In this document: piece after piece, positions 6,841 through 12,754 of the stretch
Numbering within the stretch: position 1 is the first letter of the stretch
Layout of the letters: each line of letters opens with the position of its first letter
Assembly (NCBI GenBank): GCA_016763355.1
Contig: JAESTY010000165.1
Span: 1-12,754 of the forward strand
DNA from: Immundisolibacteraceae bacterium
GTDB taxonomy: Bacteria; Pseudomonadota; Gammaproteobacteria; Immundisolibacterales; Immundisolibacteraceae
Direction: 5' to 3'
Length of the DNA: 12,754 bases
Position numbers and translations under genes: made by a program
Notes under the pieces: generated by a model
Seen by the model: the letters and a program-made list of their open reading frames with translations, nothing else
Databases searched by the model: none
Told to the model about the DNA's origin: nothing

Positions 6841-6883
6841 TCGGTCAGTTTAGAAAATAACTGGTTAATATTGGATTAGTTTG

Positions 6884-6920
6884 AGAGGCCAGCAGGCGGT
6901 GACGTTTGCTGGCTTTTTTT
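6884..6920 (+). terminator. Intrinsic terminator of the ThDP enzyme transcript
   Basis: GCCAGCA (6888-6894) pairs exactly with TGCTGGC (6907-6913) across a 12-nt loop and is followed by seven T (6914-6920). The purines GAGAG before the stem can pair partly with the T-tract. It lies 44-80 bp after the stop codon and separates this unit from the synthetase gene at 6996. Confidence 0.85.
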
Positions 6921-6995
6921 ATGACATGGAGTTGCGCTGCTGATTTACTGTCGGCAACGCTAAGGTGGCGGTGATCACTGTTTAAGGAGAGGAAG

Positions 6996-8561
6996 ATGTT
7001 TGTTAGAGATTTTATTCATCGTGCGGCGCTAGCGTTCCCCACCAAAATGGCATTTTTGGATGGCGATCGTAGCGCCACCTGGCCGCAAGTTGATCGGCGT
7101 GCTGATCAGTTCGGTGTGGCGCTTCAGCAGCTAGGGATTGTCAAAGATGACGCGGTTGGTCTGCTCTCCTATGAATATATGGAAGTCATGGAGCACTGGT
7201 TTGCCTGCCTGAAAATCGGTGCTCGGCGTACCGGCATTAACTGGCGTTACTCGGAACGCGAGATGGCTCATATCTTTGCTGATAGCGCCATTAAAGTGCT
7301 GATGGTAAGCGTCGAATGTGTGCCCCTGCTTGAACCACACAGGCAGTTGATTAGTGAGCTGGGGATTCGGTTAATCGGTTACGGGGTCGATCATGGGCTG
7401 GAGCTTGACTACGAAACCTTGCTAGCCAGTGTCGAAGGCGAGCCGAACCAACCGTCGCTTTCTGATGCTGATATCGCCATGATCAGCTATACCTCGGGTA
7501 CCACGGGCCTGCCTAAAGGTGCCATGCTCACTCAGGGCGCGGTGCGGGAATCTCTGGTACACACCGCGGTTGCGCTGGGCATTAATGCTGAAGATGTGTT
7601 CTTCATGCCGGGCACTACGCCGGGGGTGCCGATATTGCTGAATTCTTTTGGTCTGGTCACCGGTGCCACCACCGTGTTGCCGGATGGATTGTTCACCCCA
7701 GACCGATTCCTGCAAGCCATCGAAGATCACAAGGTCACCTTCAGCGGCGGTGTGCCCACCATGCTGCTGCGAGTGTTAGAGGCCAAGGCAGCAGGTAATT
7801 ATGATGTCTCTACTGTACGCACTATCTGCTACGGTTCATCACCAGCCACTCCGGCGCTGATCAGGGACCTTTACGATAATTTTGACTGTCAGCTGGTGCA
7901 GTTTTATGGCCTTACGGAAACGACCGGCGGCTGGCTGACATTTTTACGCCACCAGGAACACCTGCGTGGCATTAATGGCGAAGAACATCTGCTCACTTCC
8001 TGCGGCCGAGCGGCACCTCATGTGGAAGTTTCCGTACGCACCGCCGAGGGCGAGCCGGTGCCTACTAATGAGATTGGTGAAATCTGGGTGCGCGGAGAGA
8101 TTCTGACTGCCGGGTATTTAAATCGGCCTGAAGACGATGCGGAGTTGTTTCAGGGTGACTGGATCAGCACTCATGACATGGGCAAGAAGGATGAAGAAGG
8201 GTTTATCTATCTGACCGATCGAAAGAAATTTCTGATCATCACCGGCGCGTTTAATGTCTATCCGGTGGTGGTAGAGAACGTACTCGCCGAACATCCATCG
8301 GTGCGCGAGGTAGCGGTGATTGGTGCCCCCCATCCCGACTGGGGTGAAGCAGTGGTGGGTGCGGTTTCATTAATGCCCGATAGCCAGGTTAGCGGCGACG
8401 AGTTGATCGAATTTTGCCGGGATAAGGTGGGCAAGTGGGAAGTACCAAAATTCATCGATATCCTCGACGAATTGCCCCACGGCAGTACTAACAAAATCGC
8501 CAAACATCAGGTCCGCGAGTGGTATCGCAACGATCCGTCCCGGCTGCCCTGGGATCAGTAG
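6996..8561 (+). CDS. Acyl-CoA synthetase (AMP-forming), ANL superfamily
   Basis: A 521-residue adenylate-forming enzyme that would activate a carboxylic acid to its CoA thioester via an acyl-AMP. Motifs in order are the P-loop YTSGTTGLPKGAML (165-178), YGLTETTGG (304-312), the ribose-binding Asp394 in STHDMG, the hinge DRKK (408-411), GAFNVYP (417-423) and the C-terminal catalytic Lys500 in STNKIAK. Length is normal for the family. Two core motifs differ from the norm: the usual TGD reads THD and the usual GG(E/F)N reads GAFN. The start has AAGGAGAGG just upstream. It lies after the terminator of the ThDP gene, so it has its own promoter in 6921-6990, although I see no strong boxes there. In this cluster it probably activates a pathway substrate or intermediate; the acid is unknown. 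Confidence 0.9.
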   Translation: MFVRDFIHRAALAFPTKMAFLDGDRSATWPQVDRRADQFGVALQQLGIVKDDAVGLLSYEYMEVMEHWFACLKIGARRTGINWRYSEREMAHIFADSAIKVLMVSVECVPLLEPHRQLISELGIRLIGYGVDHGLELDYETLLASVEGEPNQPSLSDADIAMISYTSGTTGLPKGAMLTQGAVRESLVHTAVALGINAEDVFFMPGTTPGVPILLNSFGLVTGATTVLPDGLFTPDRFLQAIEDHKVTFSGGVPTMLLRVLEAKAAGNYDVSTVRTICYGSSPATPALIRDLYDNFDCQLVQFYGLTETTGGWLTFLRHQEHLRGINGEEHLLTSCGRAAPHVEVSVRTAEGEPVPTNEIGEIWVRGEILTAGYLNRPEDDAELFQGDWISTHDMGKKDEEGFIYLTDRKKFLIITGAFNVYPVVVENVLAEHPSVREVAVIGAPHPDWGEAVVGAVSLMPDSQVSGDELIEFCRDKVGKWEVPKFIDILDELPHGSTNKIAKHQVREWYRNDPSRLPWDQ

Positions 8562-8583
8562 CGACCTGTAGTGGTTAAGGTCG
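8562..8583. other. Short hairpin between convergent genes
   Basis: CGACCT (8562-8567) and AGGTCG (8578-8583) form a 6-bp stem with a 10-nt loop, filling the 23-bp gap between the synthetase stop and the gspB stop. No T-tract follows on either strand, so it is at best a weak bidirectional terminator for the two converging transcripts. Confidence 0.35.
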
Positions 8584-8584
8584 G

Positions 8585-9217
8585 TTAGCGCGGTTTATGA
8601 AAATGTAGACCGCGGTACTCGATCGCGATGCCATCAGGGGTGATCTCACTAATGCGAGCGTCATCGACCAGTTCGTCACCCTGTTGGTAGCGACGGCCAT
8701 TAACCAGCAGAAAGCGCCTGCTAGCAGTCTGGTCGTAAACGTGAATACCGATACGTAATCTGAGTAAATTTTCCGGTAACTGGTTGATGAACTGGGACAT
8801 GTCGGGTAATTCCTGCCAGCTGGTGGCTCTGGCAATCGTGACCTTCTGGTTTTGGGTCATGATGGTCACAGGCGCAACGACAGGTGACTCTTCGATCACC
8901 GGATCCCGGTCAAGGGTGACCTCTATGGTTTGATGGTGGGGGGACTGTGTGATGGCGGCAGTTTGACGTTTGGACGCTGGCGATGGAGCAGGGTCGGGCG
9001 CAGCTGCTATTGAGGGTGTCGATGACTGCCAGGGCAGTAAACCCAGGGAATTTGCGCCGAACCAGATACCAATGCCAATTACCATGACAATTAATAGCGC
9101 AAGTGTTGGGAAAAGCAATCTTCTGATCGGGGGAGTCGCCTGATTGGGCAGGTTGATCGGCTGACCCATGGTGGCATCGCGCTCTGATTTGCGCATCGCT
9201 TCGAGTATGTAGGACAT
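8585..9217 (-). CDS. gspB: Type II secretion system assembly protein GspB (ExeB-like)
   Basis: A 210-residue inner-membrane protein with the GspB plan. It has a short cytoplasmic N-terminus (MSYILEAMRKSERD, a characteristic family opening), one transmembrane helix at about 34-53, a Pro/Ala-rich periplasmic linker (about 64-120), and a compact C-terminal domain (about 150-208; RFLLVNGRRYQQGDEL, then ISEITPDGIAIEYRG) related to the GspB/GspC-HR type fold. GspB works with GspA to place and assemble the GspD secretin through the peptidoglycan. Its ATG overlaps the gspA stop by one base (TGATG), so the two are translationally coupled. The name rests on the N-terminal motif, the C-terminal domain and the partnership with gspA. 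Confidence 0.88.
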   Translation of the reverse strand: MSYILEAMRKSERDATMGQPINLPNQATPPIRRLLFPTLALLIVMVIGIGIWFGANSLGLLPWQSSTPSIAAAPDPAPSPASKRQTAAITQSPHHQTIEVTLDRDPVIEESPVVAPVTIMTQNQKVTIARATSWQELPDMSQFINQLPENLLRLRIGIHVYDQTASRRFLLVNGRRYQQGDELVDDARISEITPDGIAIEYRGLHFHKPR

Positions 9218-10176
9218 CAGTTGGCGTTGCGTTCAATTGGAGCGGTAAACAGTTCCTGATCGGCGATGGTTAATCGGTCGCCGAACCAGACTACCCCTAA
9301 CATCACCACGACAAGCAGTGATACCGGAATTGCCAGCGCCAGGGCTCTAGGCCATGGATTGTGCTTGGTGCCGGTAAACAGCTCGTGACTGGCCCGCCTA
9401 ACAATTTTCGGCGTGATTGCCGTGGCTTCTTCGCTATAAGCGCCTAGCAGTGCCCGATCACAGAGTGCGTTGACGAGCCGTGGAATTCCGCCGGTGAGTT
9501 TGAACACGGTGCGTACCGCTGCACTGGAAAACAGGTTGGTATTGGCGCCGGCAACCGCCAGGCGATGGCCGATATAAGCCTGGGTCTGTTCAGCGTTGAG
9601 CATGCCCAAATGACAGCGCGCGGTAATGCGCTGGGCCAGCTGGCGTAAATCATGACGCATGAGCAGGTCACGCAGTTCCGGCTGACCGACCAGAATAATG
9701 CGCAACAATTTCTGCTCATGGGTTTCAAGGTTGGTCAGCAGGCGGATCTGCTCGAGGGATTCTCTACTTAGGTTTTGAGCTTCGTCGATGATCACTACGC
9801 TCTGGTTGCCAATCTTATGATGTTCGATCAAAAAATGGTTGAGCAGGTCAATCAGGGTTTTAAGACTGCGGGTATTCGGTGGATAAACCACGCCGAATTC
9901 ATCGCAGATAGAGGCGACCAGCTCATCTGCAGAGAGTTGTGGATTGGTGATCGAAGCGATATTGATGTCACTTGGTAGCTGATCGATCAGTGCGCGTATG
10001 ACGGTGGTCTTGCCGGTGCCTACTTCGCCGGTTAGCAGCGCAAATCCGCTATTTTCACCGATGCCGTATTGCAGGTGGCCAAGGGCTTCCTGATGCTGTG
10101 GACTAGGGTAGAGGAAGCGTGGATCTGGTGTGATCGAGAAGGGACGCTCCTGCAACCCAAAGTAAGTTTTGTACAT
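9217..10176 (-). CDS. gspA: Type II secretion ATPase GspA (ExeA-like), short form
   Basis: A 319-residue AAA ATPase. The opening MYKTYFGLQERPFSITPDPRF (first 21 residues), Walker A GEVGTGKTT (50-58) and Walker B VVIIDEAQ (127-134) are classic for the ExeA/GspA group. The ATPase domain ends near 265 and a single transmembrane helix lies at about 278-298. Only about 20 residues follow on the periplasmic side. Aeromonas ExeA is much longer (about 550 residues) and carries a periplasmic peptidoglycan-binding domain after the helix, so this is a tail-less version. The ATP-driven GspA/GspB complex helps insert the GspD secretin. The ribosome site is weak, but the start matches the family N-terminus. 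It overlaps gspB by one base and follows the aas-type gene by 117 bp. Confidence 0.88.
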   Translation of the reverse strand: MYKTYFGLQERPFSITPDPRFLYPSPQHQEALGHLQYGIGENSGFALLTGEVGTGKTTVIRALIDQLPSDINIASITNPQLSADELVASICDEFGVVYPPNTRSLKTLIDLLNHFLIEHHKIGNQSVVIIDEAQNLSRESLEQIRLLTNLETHEQKLLRIILVGQPELRDLLMRHDLRQLAQRITARCHLGMLNAEQTQAYIGHRLAVAGANTNLFSSAAVRTVFKLTGGIPRLVNALCDRALLGAYSEEATAITPKIVRRASHELFTGTKHNPWPRALALAIPVSLLVVVMLGVVWFGDRLTIADQELFTAPIERNAN

Positions 10177-10293
10177 GTCCGTCGGTTTTCTATTGGATGC
10201 ATGACCGCCTGGGTCGGTATGATCCAGGCAGGGTGGTGATGCGATTTACGTTAGTTTACCAATTCATCGTCAAGGCGGTTATCAATCTGCTTT
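10177..10293 (-). promoter_or_regulatory. Gap between aas-type gene and gspA; possible gspAB promoter
   Basis: On the minus strand TTGACG occurs with a loose CGTAAA 17 bp downstream (3 of 6 as a -10). A 6-bp inverted repeat GCCTGG/CCAGGC (10207-10212 and 10224-10229) lies nearer to gspA and has no T-tract. gspAB could be expressed from here or by readthrough from the upstream gene. Confidence 0.22.
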
Positions 10294-12754
10294 TTAGACC
10301 TCTTCAAGCGCCTCTGTGGCTAGTTGCCTGGCTCGGGTTAAATCTGTTTTACCCGTACCCAGTTTGGGAATGGCATCGACGACGAAATAATGTTTTGGAC
10401 GCATCATCGGGCTCATTTCGCTCTGGTGTACTCGGCCGTGTAAACCATCCGCATAGTCAGGGTCGTCGATCAACATCACAATCTGCTCACCCTTACTGGC
10501 TTCTGGCAGCGCTACTGCTAGCAGTTCAACATTGTCGTCATCTATCAGCGCGGCGATCTGCTGCTCGACAGAAGTCAGGCTGATCATTTCACCGCCGAGT
10601 TTGGCAAATCGAGAGTAACGATCGAGAATGATCAGAAAGCCATCCTTATCAAGCTCGCCCTTGTCGCCGGTCTTGTACCAGCGCAGACCGTCAATTTCGA
10701 CCACCGCATCGGCGCTACGGACCGGGTCTTCCAGGTATCCCTGCATTACCTGGCTACCACCGATCAGCACCAGTCCTGCCTCACCAGTTTCCAACGGACG
10801 TAGGGTGTCAGGATCGACAATTCGCACTCGGGTGCCGGGCAACGGTGGACCCACTGAACCTGGTTTGTTACCGGTTTGCACCGTGCCTGATTGATCTAAC
10901 AGCAGGTCAGGAATATTAACCGTCGCTACCGGGGTGGTTTCGGTGGCGCCATAACCCTCGAATACGGTTTTACCAAACTTATTGCGAAAGCCCTCACGTA
11001 CTTCTGCGGGCAAGCGTTCAGCACCGGTAACGACGATACGCAAACTGTCGAACATTAACGGGTGTACCTTTTTGCTGCGCACGTACATCCGCAAAAAGGT
11101 TGCGGTGGCAATCATGATACTGACCCGGTGTTTGGCTACCAGCCGGGCAACCGCACGGGTATCGGTAGGGTCTGCCTGACAGACCATCGGTATCGCCTCT
11201 ATCAGCGGGAGCAGGGTTGTCACGGTGAGCCCAAAAGCATGAAAGGTTGGTAATGCGTTAAGCATCACGTCATCGTCGTCGGCGTTGAGCACGCAGGCGA
11301 CCTGCTTGATGTTGGCGATGATGTTGGCGTGACTGAGCATGACCCCCTTAGGGGTGCCCTCGCTGCCGCTGCTAAACAAAATAGCAGCGCTATCTTCCAT
11401 ATTCACCTTGCCGGCATAGAGCCAGACCAGTAGTGCGGTGGGGCAGAATTTAGCCTGCAGAAAGGCAAGCAGGAAGCGCCAGGCGGGTATCTGGCTACGT
11501 AAATCTTCCATATAAATAAGTTCGACGGTCTCTGTCAGGGGTGACAGGTCGAGACCCCGTTTTTCAAGCTTTTTCAGAAACAGTCTGGAGGTGATCACGG
11601 TTTTGATCCGGGCCTTCTCGACACAACCGGTGACCACGCTAATCGGTGCGGTGTAGTTCAAGTTAACGATAGTACGACCGTCAAGCAGAACGCTCAGATT
11701 GGCAATCACAGTGGCTGCAGAGGCCGGCAGTAAAATACCGACTCGCTCAGATTTCTTTAGTACCGGTTGTAGCTGACGGCGAAATGCCAGTACCGCACTA
11801 AGTAATCGGCCATAGGTCATGCGGTTGTCACCGTCTATCACGCAGACTTTTCTGGCATGGCTGCGAGCAGTTCGAATAAAACTGGCAGGCAGGGTTTCGA
11901 GTCCTGCTACATGCTCGTCCCAGGCGTGAATCGAGGTCTCCTGTACGGCCTGTTTAACTTCCGTAGCGCTGCTATCGCAGTTCAGCGGGATGCCAAAGGC
12001 CACGGTAATCAGGCGGCTAAACTTGGAACCCTGTGAACTTCTGCGATAGGCCCCGCTGGAATACGAAAGCTGGCTACCCCAGAGACCGTGCAAATAGAAG
12101 GGTACGATGGCAGCGTCGGATCCTTCTGCTGCTCGTTCAAAACCAGACCTGAAAGTGCTTAGGTGGCCATTGCGGCTGATGTGGCCTTCCGGGAAGATCG
12201 CCACCACCTCTTTGCGCAGCAACGCATCATGTACGGTTTTCAGTGCATCTTTGCTAGCACCGGGTGCGATTGGGATCACGCCGAACAGATCCAGAAACCA
12301 GCGCAGGTACCACTTCTCATAATAGCTGCGGGCCATCACAAACCGAATTGGTCGCGGTGAGGCCATCTGCAGAATTGCCCAGTCGAGCCAGCTGACATGA
12401 TTGCCTAACAACAACACGCCGCTCTCTCTGGGCATGTGGTCCATGTTGACCACCTGAAGCCGATAGCGCGGCGCAAGCAGGCCACGTACCAGGTAGCGCA
12501 CGAACGACTGAGGCAGTTGTTTAAGTGCGTAAACAAAGCCGATTAGCGCTACAAACGCTAGTGCATAGAGGGTCCAGTAGGTAGAGATACCTGATTGGGC
12601 GGCTACAATGGAAAGCCCCAGAAACACCAGCATGGCAATGTTTTGAATGAAATTATTACCGGCCAGCACCACGCCGGATTCACCCTCGCGAGCGTAAAAC
12701 TGAATCAGTGAATTCAGCGGCACGATAAACAGGCCGGCACAAAACCCATAGGCC
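10294..12754 (-). CDS. aas: LplT/Aas-type fusion: MFS segment + lysophospholipid acyltransferase + acyl-ACP synthetase (5' end missing)
   Basis: The frame stays open to the right edge; 819 complete residues are visible. They start with the end of an MFS transporter domain (AYGFCAGLFIVPLNSLIQ, then helices at about 28-50 and 55-77). Next is a PlsC-type acyltransferase domain with NHVSWLD (H-x4-D, His119/Asp124) and FPEG (187-190). The C-terminal part is an AMP-binding acyl-ACP/acyl-CoA synthetase with SSGSEGTPKG (461-470), YGATET (601-606), TGD (695-697) and catalytic Lys802 in GTGK. In E. coli LplT flips lysophospholipids inward and Aas re-acylates 2-acyl-glycerophosphoethanolamine; here both are on one chain. 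A GTG at 12721-12723 could be mistaken for the start, but the MFS sequence continues upstream without a break. The missing part is probably most of the transporter. All catalytic motifs look intact. Confidence 0.88.
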   Translation of the reverse strand, partial: AYGFCAGLFIVPLNSLIQFYAREGESGVVLAGNNFIQNIAMLVFLGLSIVAAQSGISTYWTLYALAFVALIGFVYALKQLPQSFVRYLVRGLLAPRYRLQVVNMDHMPRESGVLLLGNHVSWLDWAILQMASPRPIRFVMARSYYEKWYLRWFLDLFGVIPIAPGASKDALKTVHDALLRKEVVAIFPEGHISRNGHLSTFRSGFERAAEGSDAAIVPFYLHGLWGSQLSYSSGAYRRSSQGSKFSRLITVAFGIPLNCDSSATEVKQAVQETSIHAWDEHVAGLETLPASFIRTARSHARKVCVIDGDNRMTYGRLLSAVLAFRRQLQPVLKKSERVGILLPASAATVIANLSVLLDGRTIVNLNYTAPISVVTGCVEKARIKTVITSRLFLKKLEKRGLDLSPLTETVELIYMEDLRSQIPAWRFLLAFLQAKFCPTALLVWLYAGKVNMEDSAAILFSSGSEGTPKGVMLSHANIIANIKQVACVLNADDDDVMLNALPTFHAFGLTVTTLLPLIEAIPMVCQADPTDTRAVARLVAKHRVSIMIATATFLRMYVRSKKVHPLMFDSLRIVVTGAERLPAEVREGFRNKFGKTVFEGYGATETTPVATVNIPDLLLDQSGTVQTGNKPGSVGPPLPGTRVRIVDPDTLRPLETGEAGLVLIGGSQVMQGYLEDPVRSADAVVEIDGLRWYKTGDKGELDKDGFLIILDRYSRFAKLGGEMISLTSVEQQIAALIDDDNVELLAVALPEASKGEQIVMLIDDPDYADGLHGRVHQSEMSPMMRPKHYFVVDAIPKLGTGKTDLTRARQLATEALEEV

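Noticed and set aside
10207..10229. Inverted repeat GCCTGG/CCAGGC as a terminator for the aas-type gene
   Set aside because: No T-tract follows on the minus strand and it lies close to the gspA start, so a terminator call is not supported.
10197..10583. 128-codon plus-strand frame between gspA and the aas-type gene
   Set aside because: Most of it is antisense to the conserved C-terminus of the AMP-binding domain. It shows no domain and no ribosome site.

Overview
The window looks like chromosomal DNA of a Gram-negative bacterium, most likely a free-living (possibly marine) gammaproteobacterium. This rests on the gspA-gspB pair of type II secretion, an acyltransferase/acyl-ACP synthetase fused to a transporter-like segment, clear Shine-Dalgarno sites and moderate GC content. 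The lineage is an inference from gene content. I saw no tRNA, rRNA, CRISPR array, insertion sequence or phage gene.

Layout, left to right. (1) At the left edge is the 5' part of a minus-strand gene for an exported glycine-rich protein with a TTG start (443 to <1). (2) A minus-strand operon of three genes (3401 to 564) encodes the Rieske oxygenase alpha subunit, its beta subunit, and an HSL-family alpha/beta hydrolase. (3) A 338-bp divergent control region (3402-3739) carries an exact 16-bp direct repeat over a promoter-like site. (4) Three plus-strand genes follow: an acyl-CoA-dehydrogenase-fold flavin monooxygenase (3740-4906), a ThDP-dependent decarboxylase/lyase-type enzyme (5074-6840) ending in a good intrinsic terminator, and an acyl-CoA synthetase (6996-8561). 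(5) Converging on these, minus-strand gspB (8585-9217) and gspA (9217-10176) lie downstream of an LplT/Aas-type fusion gene (10294 to >12754) that runs off the right edge.

The six genes from 564 to 8561 read as one catabolic (or modifying) island for an organic acid or aromatic/alicyclic compound. The synthetase would activate a carboxylate, the Rieske and flavin enzymes would hydroxylate, the ThDP enzyme would make or break a C-C bond next to a carbonyl, and the hydrolase would open an ester. The substrate cannot be read from the sequence. The combination does not match a pathway I can name, and no ring-cleavage dioxygenase, dihydrodiol dehydrogenase, ferredoxin, reductase, flavin reductase, transporter or regulator gene is present in the window. 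This island is the best candidate for something undescribed.

The right part is housekeeping envelope biology: lysophospholipid re-acylation and the ATPase pair that helps assemble the type II secretion outer-membrane pore. The GspA here is short and lacks the usual peptidoglycan-binding tail.
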